From assembly GCF_001544615.1 (NCBI RefSeq), contig NZ_FCNV02000004.1, positions 361,722-425,721 of the forward strand: DNA of 64,000 nt. Reading direction: 5' to 3'. The stretch comes from Caballeronia concitans. GTDB lineage: Bacteria; Pseudomonadota; Gammaproteobacteria; Burkholderiales; Burkholderiaceae. Below, piece after piece: positions 46,548-54,755 of the stretch (position 1 is its first letter; every line of letters starts with the position of its first letter). The position numbers and the translations under genes were made by a program. The notes below the pieces were generated by a model that was given only the letters and a program-made list of their open reading frames with translations, had not been told where the DNA came from and searched no databases.

Positions 46548-46778
46548 ATGACGAAGATCGCCTATGAGGACTTCGAGCGACAGGTGGTGCAGCATCACCT
46601 CATCAAGGGCAATGTGTACGAGAACGGCGCGGCGCTCGTCGACCGCGCGAACCGGTGGATTGCGGAGCATCGCATCGACGTGTTGAACATCGAAAGTCTC
46701 TCGACCTTCGGCGCCGGCGACGATACCAGCGTCAGCCATTGGTACTCCGGCATTCGCGTCTGGTATCGCACCGAATAG
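46548..46778 (+). CDS. small hypothetical protein
   Basis: A 76-residue soluble protein. The middle reads GNVYENGAALVDRANRWIAE, and the end SVSHWYSGIRVWYRTE looks like a beta-strand pair. It resembles small proteins of unknown function in Burkholderiales. AAGGAGA lies 8 bases before the ATG. It is convergent with the SDR gene 17 bases away. Confidence 0.7.
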   Translation: MTKIAYEDFERQVVQHHLIKGNVYENGAALVDRANRWIAEHRIDVLNIESLSTFGAGDDTSVSHWYSGIRVWYRTE

Positions 46779-46795
46779 GGCCGCGCCGAAAACGC

Positions 46796-47563
46796 TTAGC
46801 CGCGTCCGACGAACGGCATCTTGGTCGCCATGACGGTGTGGAACAGGACGTTCGCCTCGAGCGGCAGATTCGCCATGTAAAGCACCGACTGGCCGACGAT
46901 CTTCACGTCCATCATCGGCTCGATGGCGATCTCCCCGTTCGCTTGCGGCACGCCGCGCGACATGCGTTCGGACAGCTCGGTCAGCGCGTTGCCGATATCG
47001 ATCTGGCCGACCGCGATGTCGTGCTTGCGGCCATCGAGCGAGGCGGACTTCGTCAGTCCGGACACCGCGTGCTTGGTCGCCGTGTACGCCGCCGAGTTCG
47101 GACGCGGCGCGCTCGCGGAAATCGAGCCGTTGTTGATGATGCGCCCGCCCTTCGGCGTCTGCGCGCGCATCGTGCGGAAGGCTTGCTGGAGGCAATAGAA
47201 CATGCCGTTCAGATTGACGTTGACGACGCCTTGCCATTGCTCGGGCGTCCAGTCTTCGAACGGCCCCGGCGGATTGCTGACGCCCGCGTTGTTGAACAGC
47301 AAATCCACGCGCCCGAAGCGTTCGACGGCAGCCGCGAAAAGCTGCTCGACCGATTTAGGATCGGCGACGTCGGTCGGCACGGCGAATCCGCGATCGGCCG
47401 CGCCGGACTCCGCGACGACGGCTTCGAGGGGCGCCGCGCGCCGGCCCGCGAGCACGACGGACCAGCCGTCGGCGAGCAGCGCGAGCGCCGCCGCGCGGCC
47501 GATGCCGCTGCCCGCTCCCGTGACGATTGCAATGCGTGAAGAAGTGTTGGTTGCCTCGGGCAT
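46796..47563 (-). CDS. short-chain dehydrogenase/reductase
   Basis: A 255-residue SDR. Cofactor motif [14 protein letters not shown] is near residue 14, NNAG near residue 92, and the catalytic YTATK near residue 160 after the Ser in NNGSISAS. A classical NAD(P)-binding oxidoreductase. GGAGAC lies just upstream of ATG 47563. Substrate not inferable. Confidence 0.92.
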   Translation of the reverse strand: MPEATNTSSRIAIVTGAGSGIGRAAALALLADGWSVVLAGRRAAPLEAVVAESGAADRGFAVPTDVADPKSVEQLFAAAVERFGRVDLLFNNAGVSNPPGPFEDWTPEQWQGVVNVNLNGMFYCLQQAFRTMRAQTPKGGRIINNGSISASAPRPNSAAYTATKHAVSGLTKSASLDGRKHDIAVGQIDIGNALTELSERMSRGVPQANGEIAIEPMMDVKIVGQSVLYMANLPLEANVLFHTVMATKMPFVGRG

Positions 47564-47662
47564 GTCTCCGTTCTCCTGTTTGCGTGAGCGCGACACGTCG
47601 CGCCCCGTTGGCTTGATTGCGATCGGGAGAACATTATCGACGAAAAGCCTTGCAGCGCCGTT

Positions 47663-48160
47663 TCAATGGCTGCTGGACGCTTCCGCCTGCACGGTGCCCG
47701 CCGTGTTGCGCATGTGGCTGCCGTCGCAGAACACGGCGGTCATCAGCATCGGCACGACTTCATGGACGACAGCCGTGCTGCCCGCCTCGCGCACGCGCGC
47801 TTCGACCGAGTCCTTCGAGCCGAGCACGACCACGCCGTATGCGGAATCGTTGATCGGCTTGCCTTTGCCCTGTTTGAACATCGCGTCGCCGTGTTCGTAG
47901 CCGAGCACCGCGTAGACGCGAAAGCCGTACGCGGTGAGATTGCTGTCGTGCGTCGGCTTGAACGCGTTGATCGAATTGGCTTCGACGCGCATCGGGCTTG
48001 CGTCGATCGAGCCATCGTCGACGAGCGGCGCGATGAACCGATGCGCGCTCGACTGGCAGTCGAGCTGACGTTCGAGCGGATGCGCGTGGCACAGACCGGG
48101 CGACACTCCGCCGGCCACGGCAGCCAGAACGGTGAACCTTGCGAGAGGAACGGTTTTCAT
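47663..48160 (-). CDS. secreted hypothetical protein
   Basis: A 165-residue exported protein. The signal peptide VPLARFTVLAAVAGGVSPG is cleaved near CHA. The mature part has two Cys (LDCQSS and VFCDGS), which could pair, and the stretch NLTAYGFRVYAVLGYEHGD. No family is recognised. The start is ATG 48160, which gives the signal peptide; the frame is open further upstream. Confidence 0.65.
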   Translation of the reverse strand: MKTVPLARFTVLAAVAGGVSPGLCHAHPLERQLDCQSSAHRFIAPLVDDGSIDASPMRVEANSINAFKPTHDSNLTAYGFRVYAVLGYEHGDAMFKQGKGKPINDSAYGVVVLGSKDSVEARVREAGSTAVVHEVVPMLMTAVFCDGSHMRNTAGTVQAEASSSH

Positions 48161-48374
48161 GGCGTCGGCACGACAACGGTGGTTGGGGTTCATGCAATGC
48201 ATCGCAAGTGCATGCAATTCGCGCGCCAGCGAGACGACCGCTTTGAAGATTCGACGCCGTCGAAAATGGCCGGTCGATCGTCGCAGGCATTTACTACAAA
48301 TGGGCGTGTAGCGGCATCGGCGTTCCGGCCCCGAAGTCGTTATATTGAGCGATTCATTCACACCGGATGCCCTC

Positions 48375-49079
48375 ATGCCCACGCTCTCCGATTTTCCGAT
48401 CAGCCGTAAATGGCCCGCGCAACATCCCGAGCGCATTCAGCTTTATTCGCTGCCGACGCCCAACGGCGTGAAGGCGTCGATCATGCTCGAAGAGACGGGG
48501 CTTCCGTACGATCCGCATCTCGTGCGTTTCGATGCAAACGATCAGATGTCGCCCGAATTCCTGTCGCTCAATCCGAACAACAAAATTCCGGCGATCATCG
48601 ATCCGAACGGGCCGGGCGGCGAACCGCTCGCGCTTTTCGAATCAGGCGCGATTCTTATCTATCTGGCGGACAAGAGCGGCCAGTTTCTGCCGCGCGACCC
48701 GGCGCGCCGTTATGAAGCGATTCAATGGCTGATGTTCCAAATGGGCGGCATCGGCCCGATGTTCGGACAAGTCGGCTTCTTTCATAAGTTCGCGGGCAAG
48801 GAGTACGAAGACAAGCGTCCGCTCGCGCGGTATGTCGCGGAATCGCAGCGGCTGCTTGGCGTGCTCGAAGGACGCCTCGCCCGGCGCGAGTGGATCATGG
48901 GCGACGAATACGGCATCGCGGATATCGCCGTGTTTCCGTGGGTGCGCAATCTTGTCGGTTTCTACGAGGCACGCGATCTGGTCGAATTCGATCGGTTTGC
49001 TAACGTTCAGCGCGCGGTCGATGCCTTCGTCGCGCGTCCGGCGGTGCAGCGCGGGCTGGCCATCCCGAAGCGGGATTGA
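48375..49079 (+). CDS. glutathione S-transferase, YfcG/Ure2p-like
   Basis: A 234-residue GST with the start IQLYSLPTPNGVKASIMLEE, the Asn-type active-site segment of the Nu/YfcG class. It has NPNNKIPAIIDPNGPGG (glutathione-binding Pro), FESGAILIYLADKSGQFLP, and the C-terminal GDEYGIADIAVFPWVRN. Such enzymes have disulphide-reductase activity on glutathione conjugates. ATG 48375 fits the family; a TTG at 48345 would add ten residues. Confidence 0.9.
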   Translation: MPTLSDFPISRKWPAQHPERIQLYSLPTPNGVKASIMLEETGLPYDPHLVRFDANDQMSPEFLSLNPNNKIPAIIDPNGPGGEPLALFESGAILIYLADKSGQFLPRDPARRYEAIQWLMFQMGGIGPMFGQVGFFHKFAGKEYEDKRPLARYVAESQRLLGVLEGRLARREWIMGDEYGIADIAVFPWVRNLVGFYEARDLVEFDRFANVQRAVDAFVARPAVQRGLAIPKRD

Positions 49080-49171
49080 GATCGCGGGCGATTGGTGGTA
49101 TCGGACATGCGGGGTTAAGCGCGTGTTTGTGCCTCCTACGCGATCCGGCGCAGCCGTTTCGCACGCGAGTT

Positions 49172-49249
49172 GAAACGCGTTTCGTATCAAGGAGTTGGGG
49201 CGGTGTTGCTCAGGATATCCACATGCTTGTTCAACTTTTCTGTGGATAA
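49172..49249 (-). repeat. 79-bp intergenic repeat, copy 3
   Basis: Inverted relative to copies 1 and 2. ATATCCACA lies at 49215-49223 and TGTGGATAA at 49241-49249; the latter is the exact reverse complement of the consensus DnaA box TTATCCACA. The core GCTCAGGATATCCACATGCT matches copy 1. The 395-base gap 49080-49474 holds two copies of this repeat and no gene. Confidence 0.85.
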
Positions 49250-49354
49250 CGGCGCGTTCGTCTGCGGCTTCATGCCCCGGTTTTTTGACAAGCGGACAGA
49301 GCGCGCGTGACGGGTTCACAATGAGCGATCACGCGCGCAAATCGCTCGGCGGCC

Positions 49355-49432
49355 GAAACACGTTTTACATCAACGCGTTGGCTCGACGATGCTCAGGATA
49401 TCCACATGCTTGTTCAGACTTTCTGTGGACAA
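49355..49432 (-). repeat. 79-bp intergenic repeat, copy 4
   Basis: Same orientation as copy 3. It has ATATCCACA at 49398-49406 and TGTGGACAA at 49424-49432, with ATCAACGCGTTGG upstream. Copies 3 and 4 are about 105 bases apart, much like the pair at 32 kb, so the repeats come in twos. Confidence 0.85.
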
Positions 49433-49474
49433 CGCGCGAGTCCCCTTGCGATGCATTCAACGGATGCCGACGTC

Positions 49475-49840
49475 ATGACCGCCCTTCCCTTCTCACGTAT
49501 CGCCGGTCGCGGCTGCGCGCGCCGCACACGCACGCTCGCCGCCATCGCGCTGATCACCGTCGGCGTATCCATCCATGCGCAGGCGGAATGTCCCGGCTAT
49601 GTCGAAACCGATGCCGGCAGCGCATTCGACGTGGCCGCGATCATCAAGGACAGCGGATCGCCGCAGACGGCGCTCGACCGGGTGCGAGGCGCCGTGTCGA
49701 AGATCAACGCGGGCGGCGGATGTTCGATCTTCGCCAACAAGCGAGCCTGCGAAGAAACGCTCGCGCTCGCCAGCAAGGCGATGGTCGCGCTGCAAGCGTG
49801 TTCGTCGGCATCGCCGCCCAAGAACGCCGCGCACGGCTGA
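49475..49840 (+). CDS. secreted hypothetical protein
   Basis: A 121-residue exported protein. A long signal peptide has two Arg-rich stretches, then RTLAAIALITVGVSIHAQA, cleaved before ECPG. Three Cys follow in the mature part (ECPG, GGCSIF, RACEET). No family is recognised. ATG 49475 was chosen over ATG 49451; the frame also runs back into repeat copy 4, which is not coding. Confidence 0.6.
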   Translation: MTALPFSRIAGRGCARRTRTLAAIALITVGVSIHAQAECPGYVETDAGSAFDVAAIIKDSGSPQTALDRVRGAVSKINAGGGCSIFANKRACEETLALASKAMVALQACSSASPPKNAAHG

Positions 49841-49856
49841 AATCAGTGGACGAAAA

Positions 49857-49892
49857 AAAACGCGTGCTGCCCCGAAGGGCGGCACGCGTTTT
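49857..49892. terminator. bidirectional terminator between the hypothetical gene and rpoD
   Basis: A long stem, AAAACGCGTGC-x-GCC with GGC-x-GCACGCGTTTT (one internal mismatch), has a short loop CCGAAG and A/T runs on both ends. It lies between two convergent genes. Confidence 0.82.
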
Positions 49893-49919
49893 CGATGCTA
49901 CGAGACGCGGTTTCGACGA

Positions 49920-51923
49920 TCAGCGATCGAGGAACGGACGCAGCTTGTCGGCGCGGCTCGGATGCATCAGCTTGCGCATCGCCTTGCTCTCGATCTGACG
50001 GATACGCTCGCGCGTCACGTCGAACTGCTTGCCCAGCTCTTCGAGCGTGTAGTCCGACGCCGTATCGATACCGAAGCGCATACGCAGCACCTTCGCTTCG
50101 CGCGGCGAGAGCGCGTTGAGCGCATCGTCGATTGCGGCGCGCATGTTGGCGTGCACGGCGGCATCGGCGGGCGATGCAGCGCCCTGGTCTTCGATCATGT
50201 CGCCGAGCGTCGCGTCGGCATCCTCACCGACCGGCGTTTCCAGCGACACCGGCTGCTTCGCGATCTTGAGAATGCCGCGAATCTTCTCTTCGGGCATTTC
50301 CATGCGCTCGGCCAGCACCGACGGATGCGCTTCCTGACCCGTCTGCTGCAGGATCTCGCGCGAAATGCGGTTCAGCTTGTTGATCGTTTCGATCATGTGA
50401 ACCGGCACGCGGATCGTGCGAGCCTGGTCGGCCAGCGAACGCGTCACCGCCTGACGAACCCACCACGTCGCGTACGTCGAGAACTTCCAGCCACGACGAT
50501 ATTCGAACTTGTCCACCGCCTTCATCAGGCCGATGTTGCCTTCCTGAATCAGGTCGAGGAACTGCATGCCGCGATTGACGTACTTCTTCGCGATCGAGAT
50601 GACGAGACGGAGATTCGCCTCGATCATTTCGCGCTTCGCCTGACGCATCTTCAGCTCGGCGGCCGTCATCTGACGGTTGATCTGCTTCAGTTGCTGCAGC
50701 GGCAGCGCGACGACGCCTTCGATGTCGATCAACTTTTGCTGTTCAGCCTGAATAGCCGGCAAGCTGCGCTCCAGCGACGCGCCGTACTGCTTCGAACCCG
50801 CTGCTGCACGCGACGTCCATTCGAGATCGGTCTCGTGACCGACGAACGACTCGACGAACTTCTCGCGCGGCATACCGCAGCGGTCGACCGCGATCTGCAG
50901 AACACGACGCTCGATTTCGCGCACTCGCGCAACTTGCTGCTGAACGTCGGCGCACAGGCGGTCGATGGTCTTCGCCGTGAAGCGGATCGAACCGAGTTCG
51001 CGCTGGATCTCGGCGCGAGCACGTTCGACGGCCTTCGCTGCCGTGGCGCCCGATCCCTTAGGATTGCTTGCCTGTTCGGCGAGGTCGCGCACGCGGGCGA
51101 AAATCTCGAGGCAATCGGCCTTCAACTGCTTCAAACGCGCTTCGTTCGATGCGCCGGAATCGCCGCCTTCGAGGTCGCTGTCGTCATCGTCGTCGCCGTC
51201 GGAGTCGTCGCTGTCCGTATCGATATCAGCGGACTCCGTTACTTCGGGAGCCGAAATATCTTCCTCTACCGCGTCGTCTTCTTTCAGGCCGTCGACGAGT
51301 TCGTCGATCTTCAGCTCGCCGGATTCGACGAGTGCCGCGTCCGCCAGAATGGTGCCGACCGTCGACGGGCACGCGGCGATCGCCTGGATCATCTCGTGCA
51401 GGCCGTCTTCGATGCGCTTCGCGATTGCGATTTCACCGGCGCGCGTGAGCAACTCGGTCGCGCCCATTTCGCGCATGTACATGCGCACAGGATCCGTGGT
51501 GCGTCCGAATTCCGAGTCCACGGTCGAGAGCGCGTTTTCGGCTTCTTCTTCCGATTGCTCGTCGGCCACGACCGCAGGCGCGTTGTCGCTCAGCAGCAGC
51601 GTTTCAGCGTCGGGCGCTTGCTCGTACACGGCCACGCCCATGTCGTTAAACGTGCTGACGATGGTTTCCATCGCCGCGGTCTGTGCGAAGTTGTCCGGCA
51701 GGTGGTCGTTGATTTCGGCGTGCGTGAGATAGCCACGCTCCTTGCCGAGTTGAATCAACGCACGCATCTGACGCTGACGCTCTTCGTCCTGCTCCGCCGT
51801 CATCACGACATCGGGCTGCATCGTGCCGGCCTGGCCTTTGCTCTTGCCCGCCTTGCGTCCTGCAGACCGACGCACCGGCGCGACGATATCCAGCTCCGAA
51901 TCTTCCCGATCAAAACTTGCCAT
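49920..51923 (-). CDS. rpoD: RNA polymerase sigma factor RpoD (sigma-70)
   Basis: A 667-residue primary-type sigma factor. Region 1.1 lies at the start ([20 protein letters not shown]). A long acidic non-conserved part has [17 protein letters not shown] near residue 250. Region 2 follows ([20 protein letters not shown], then [15 protein letters not shown]), and region 4.2 ends it ([19 protein letters not shown]). All regions are intact, so it should act as a full primary sigma. AGGAGA lies 6 bases before ATG 51923. The gene has no dnaG partner here, unlike the usual rpoD locus, and sits beside a rep-par region. It may be a second rpoD. Confidence 0.96.
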   Translation of the reverse strand: MASFDREDSELDIVAPVRRSAGRKAGKSKGQAGTMQPDVVMTAEQDEERQRQMRALIQLGKERGYLTHAEINDHLPDNFAQTAAMETIVSTFNDMGVAVYEQAPDAETLLLSDNAPAVVADEQSEEEAENALSTVDSEFGRTTDPVRMYMREMGATELLTRAGEIAIAKRIEDGLHEMIQAIAACPSTVGTILADAALVESGELKIDELVDGLKEDDAVEEDISAPEVTESADIDTDSDDSDGDDDDDSDLEGGDSGASNEARLKQLKADCLEIFARVRDLAEQASNPKGSGATAAKAVERARAEIQRELGSIRFTAKTIDRLCADVQQQVARVREIERRVLQIAVDRCGMPREKFVESFVGHETDLEWTSRAAAGSKQYGASLERSLPAIQAEQQKLIDIEGVVALPLQQLKQINRQMTAAELKMRQAKREMIEANLRLVISIAKKYVNRGMQFLDLIQEGNIGLMKAVDKFEYRRGWKFSTYATWWVRQAVTRSLADQARTIRVPVHMIETINKLNRISREILQQTGQEAHPSVLAERMEMPEEKIRGILKIAKQPVSLETPVGEDADATLGDMIEDQGAASPADAAVHANMRAAIDDALNALSPREAKVLRMRFGIDTASDYTLEELGKQFDVTRERIRQIESKAMRKLMHPSRADKLRPFLDR

Positions 51924-52110
51924 ACTTTCTCCTCGACAGGTTTGCTCGGCGATGACAGGTCCCCGGAAGCGAGCGTGACGGCCCGCGTGACATCGATAAC
52001 AGCTTCGACAACGGACGGCTTGCTGAGAATCGCATCGAGCAAAGCGCACAATCCACGCGTAGTACGTGCATTGCGTAAATTCCAAAGCGCCATCAAAGAC
52101 GCAACCTTAG

Positions 52111-52119
52111 AGTATATCA
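52111..52119 (-). promoter_or_regulatory. extended -10 promoter of rpoD
   Basis: On the minus strand TGATATACT is a TG-extended -10 with a perfect TATACT. No good -35 is seen. Transcription from here would give a leader of about 180 bases before the rpoD start codon. The 305-base gap to rep holds no gene. Confidence 0.5.
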
Positions 52120-52228
52120 GCGTTTGTTGCGACGCAGCAGGTTTATTTTCGTCTTGGTAATTACCCGAATGCGCGATCCATTCCGTCTTCGGCAAGGTGG
52201 ATCGAAATGCGCTTTCGGGTCCTGAACG

Positions 52229-53485
52229 TCATGCCGCGTTTGGTGACGGTCCTGCTTCCCCATTCATCCCCCATGTTGTGCCCTCTCCGGCCTGTTTCAA
52301 CCGCAATAAGCGTTTGAGCGCGTCGAGATTGCGCAAGGCGTGTCTAGCTGGCGCTGTTTCATTCGAGGGGCGGGGTTCGAGCGCAGGCATGGGCCGATGA
52401 TCGTGCGATTCCGTTGCGGCTGCGTCCACCGGAACAATGCGACCGGCATCGAGCGCCGCGATGAAATCGCTGGCCCAAGCCCCTGCGTGTACGCGCGGGT
52501 GAGCTTCGTCACGATGATTGACGGTGATCGACTTGGCGTCGTCGGCGACGACGTAGTGGCGAAGTCCGTCATGGCTAACGAAGGCGCGCCCGGCGAGCGT
52601 TCGAGTTTCACGCTGGACATGCGCTTGGTGCGCAGAGACAGTTTCGCGTTCGACGATGTCTTGTTGCTTTGTGCGAACTCGATGAGCGAAGTCGACCGGC
52701 GCTCTAAGCAATGTGCGCAGGTAGCTGATCGGGTGCTTCGCCAGGCGTAGATGTTCCCATGTGGCTTCGACTACGTCGGAGAGTCGCTTTCCTTGGGACC
52801 TCGCCTCGCGCATGAGTTTGAAGACGAGGAACTCACGAAATCCCAGCGTGCAAAGGCGGTCCAGATCTGGCGGGAGGCGTCCTGGTTGTCTCTTTTGAGT
52901 AGAAGGGCTTAGATCCTTATATATAGCGCCGTCTGCCACCGTGACAGACGGTAGAGCCAAAGGAGTCGCCGCAGCGGAGCGCACGTCACCGTCCTGCGAG
53001 CGGGTGATCGCTTCATCCGACTGCATCGACGGTTCGACCAAGCCGAGAAGCGCCGCTGCCTTGCGCGTGAGATGGATGTATGCGCGACCGAAGAGTCCTG
53101 CGCCGCCGTAACGGCTCTGAGGCGGTCGAGTGATGAAACCCTCGGATTCCAGATCGTCGAGGCTGCGATAGAACGTGCGCATCGACTGGAGGGCGCGGCC
53201 GGTCAGCAATTCGCGGCGGGCAAAAATGGCGGCAAAGGGTCGTCCGGCGTCGACCGTTCGCGCTAGTGCGGCTAGAACGGCGCGCGCTCGAGCGGGAAGG
53301 GCAGAGACGTGGTTCGCGCGATGCGCTGCCCGGAAGATGATCCACGGCAGGTTGGATCGATCGCAAGCGTATTCGTCGAGCGCCTGCTGATCCTCATTAT
53401 CGACGGTTGATTTGAAGTCTTGCGGGCGAGTTTTAACCTCGCCTGCAACGGAAAGTTGCGCGATATGCATGTCAAGTGCGTCCAT
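52229..53485 (-). CDS. replication initiator protein (rep) of a secondary replicon
   Basis: A 418-residue basic DNA-binding protein. The first half looks like a winged-helix domain (ARAVLAALARTVDAGRPFAA, then MRTFYRSLDDLESEGFITRPP), followed by IHLTRKAAALLGL. The second half has LGFREFLVFKLMREARSQGK and ends in basic and Pro-rich sequence. It is convergent in none of its neighbours: parA, parB and rep all run on the minus strand. Position and fold suggest it is the initiator of this replicon. It is not RepC-like by eye. ATG 53485 lies inside a small RNA hairpin with no ribosome site. Confidence 0.75.
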   Translation of the reverse strand: MDALDMHIAQLSVAGEVKTRPQDFKSTVDNEDQQALDEYACDRSNLPWIIFRAAHRANHVSALPARARAVLAALARTVDAGRPFAAIFARRELLTGRALQSMRTFYRSLDDLESEGFITRPPQSRYGGAGLFGRAYIHLTRKAAALLGLVEPSMQSDEAITRSQDGDVRSAAATPLALPSVTVADGAIYKDLSPSTQKRQPGRLPPDLDRLCTLGFREFLVFKLMREARSQGKRLSDVVEATWEHLRLAKHPISYLRTLLRAPVDFAHRVRTKQQDIVERETVSAHQAHVQRETRTLAGRAFVSHDGLRHYVVADDAKSITVNHRDEAHPRVHAGAWASDFIAALDAGRIVPVDAAATESHDHRPMPALEPRPSNETAPARHALRNLDALKRLLRLKQAGEGTTWGMNGEAGPSPNAA

Positions 53486-53498
53486 TTCGAAAAATGGA
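53481..53498 (-). promoter_or_regulatory. hairpin that hides the rep start codon
   Basis: On the rep mRNA, UCCAUUU-UUCG-AAAUGGA is a perfect 7-bp stem with a UUCG loop. The AUG of rep is within the 3' arm. There is no Shine-Dalgarno upstream. The structure should hold rep translation low unless opened. Confidence 0.65.
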
Positions 53499-53508
53499 GG
53501 ACAAACGC

Positions 53509-53640
53509 TTGACTGCTAATCGCTATCCGCTAAACTTCGAGTTGTGGAGCTCGTGACCCGATTGGCGTCGGGAAGCGGACGGGCGATAAGCAGTAAAGCC
53601 CGAATTCAAAAGCCTTCGGTTGGCGCCGAAGGCTTTTGTC
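53509..53640 (+). ncRNA. candidate counter-transcribed RNA in the parB-rep gap
   Basis: On the plus strand TTGACT (53509-53514), 16 bases and TAAACT (53531-53536) predict a start near 53542. The transcript would have a stem CCCGA-TTGGCG-TCGGG (53557-53572) and a terminator stem AAAAGCCTTCGG / CCGAAGGCTTTT (53608-53637) with the same loop TTGGCG, then TGTCTTTT. Length is about 98 nt. It is antisense to the rep leader if rep is read from the par promoter or any promoter beyond 53640. The 301-base gap holds no gene and is AT-richer than the flanks. Confidence 0.65.
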
Positions 53641-53729
53641 TTTTCAGAGTCAGTAGTTACATGGCTGCCTCGTTGTTTCTTCGTTGCTTACTCATTGATT
53701 TTTGAGGAGTTTCTACTAGAGCCATCGCG

Positions 53730-53756
53730 GGCTTAGTTCGACGAAGATGCTAAGCC
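53730..53756. repeat. 7-bp inverted repeat downstream of parB
   Basis: GGCTTAG (53730-53736) pairs with CTAAGCC (53750-53756) across 13 bases, 31 bases beyond the parB stop. It has only a weak T-rich tail on the plus side. It may be a weak terminator, an mRNA 3' structure or a protein site in the origin. Confidence 0.4.
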
Positions 53757-53786
53757 TTTGATTCTTTGAGAAAACCTAGTAGAGCC

Positions 53787-54755
53787 TCAGTCTGACGCAC
53801 TCTCGTCGATCGATTTGTTAATGAAATCTGCGATGCGCTGCGCCCAGGCCTCCGCCTCGCCTGCATCATTTTCGTAGAAACGGATGCCGACAACCCCGCT
53901 TCGGGCCGAAACCTCACACACCTTTCTCCTGCCCGCTCGGACGACCGTTGTTCTGGGCGCGGCCGCCTTGGGCTTTTCCGCCGCGAGGGCAACTGCTTTG
54001 TCTTGAGTAAAACTTTCGTCGCTAATCAAGCGATGGATCGCCTCGACGACTTTCTCTGACTTTCCAGCTTCCGTCAGCGCCGCGAGCTTCTGTGCGGCGT
54101 TGCTTCCAAGGCGCTCCGGCTTTTGCGCGAGCGCTTCCTTTGCAGCGTCGGGTAGAGCGTCGAACGAAAAGATGCGACTGACGTGGCTCTTGCTGAGGCC
54201 GGCGCTTTCGGAAATCTCGGCTCGCGATAGGCCGCTCAGCTCCTGCAGACGTTTGAAGTTCCAGTACTTCTCGAAGTCGGTAAGAGACGGCGAAAGTAGG
54301 TTCGAAAAGAACGCCGCGAACTCGATCTCGCCTTCTTCGATAGCGGCCACGTTCGCGCGAATCGTGGTCCGCCCGAGTTCGCGATAAGCTGCAACGCGGT
54401 TGTGCCCGGCGACGATCTCATAGCGGCCGTCCGACACAGGGCGCACCAGGATCGGTGTCGCGAGCGCGTGCTGCGCCAGATTGGCCTTCAACTCCTGAAA
54501 TTGCTCGGCGGTCAGCTTGCGCCGCCTACCGTCTACCTCGACGAGCGCGTCGAGCGGCACTTCGAATGCCGCTCGCTGCTCGAGTTGCGCCTCCAGTTCC
54601 TTGATTCGCGTTTGCGCCGTGTTGATCCGATGTTGCGCATCCATCAACCTTCCGGGCGACGTGCGCGGCTCCGAATTAACGACGCGCTGAGTCGGCTCAG
54701 TCGGCTTATTGCCAATGTTCGCGGTCTTCGCGAGAAGTCTGTCCCCGATGCCCAT
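53787..54755 (-). CDS. parB: chromosome/plasmid partition protein ParB
   Basis: A 322-residue ParB/RepB family protein. The N-terminal nuclease-like CTP-binding region has VRPVSDGRYEIVAGHNRVAAY (GHNRVAAY is the box-II motif) near residue 107. The helix-turn-helix LSRAEISESAGLSKSHVSRI is near residue 178. A coiled region NTAQTRIKELEAQLEQRAAF lies at residues 46-65. It directly follows parA: the stop TAA abuts the ATG. It binds parS centromeres, none of which I could locate by eye. Confidence 0.93.
   Translation of the reverse strand: MGIGDRLLAKTANIGNKPTEPTQRVVNSEPRTSPGRLMDAQHRINTAQTRIKELEAQLEQRAAFEVPLDALVEVDGRRRKLTAEQFQELKANLAQHALATPILVRPVSDGRYEIVAGHNRVAAYRELGRTTIRANVAAIEEGEIEFAAFFSNLLSPSLTDFEKYWNFKRLQELSGLSRAEISESAGLSKSHVSRIFSFDALPDAAKEALAQKPERLGSNAAQKLAALTEAGKSEKVVEAIHRLISDESFTQDKAVALAAEKPKAAAPRTTVVRAGRRKVCEVSARSGVVGIRFYENDAGEAEAWAQRIADFINKSIDESASD

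Noticed and set aside
51803-52195. A frame starting with ATG GCG CTT TGG in the rpoD leader that overlaps the rpoD start
   Set aside because: It could be a leader peptide, but it has no ribosome site and its overlap with rpoD is explained by shadowing.
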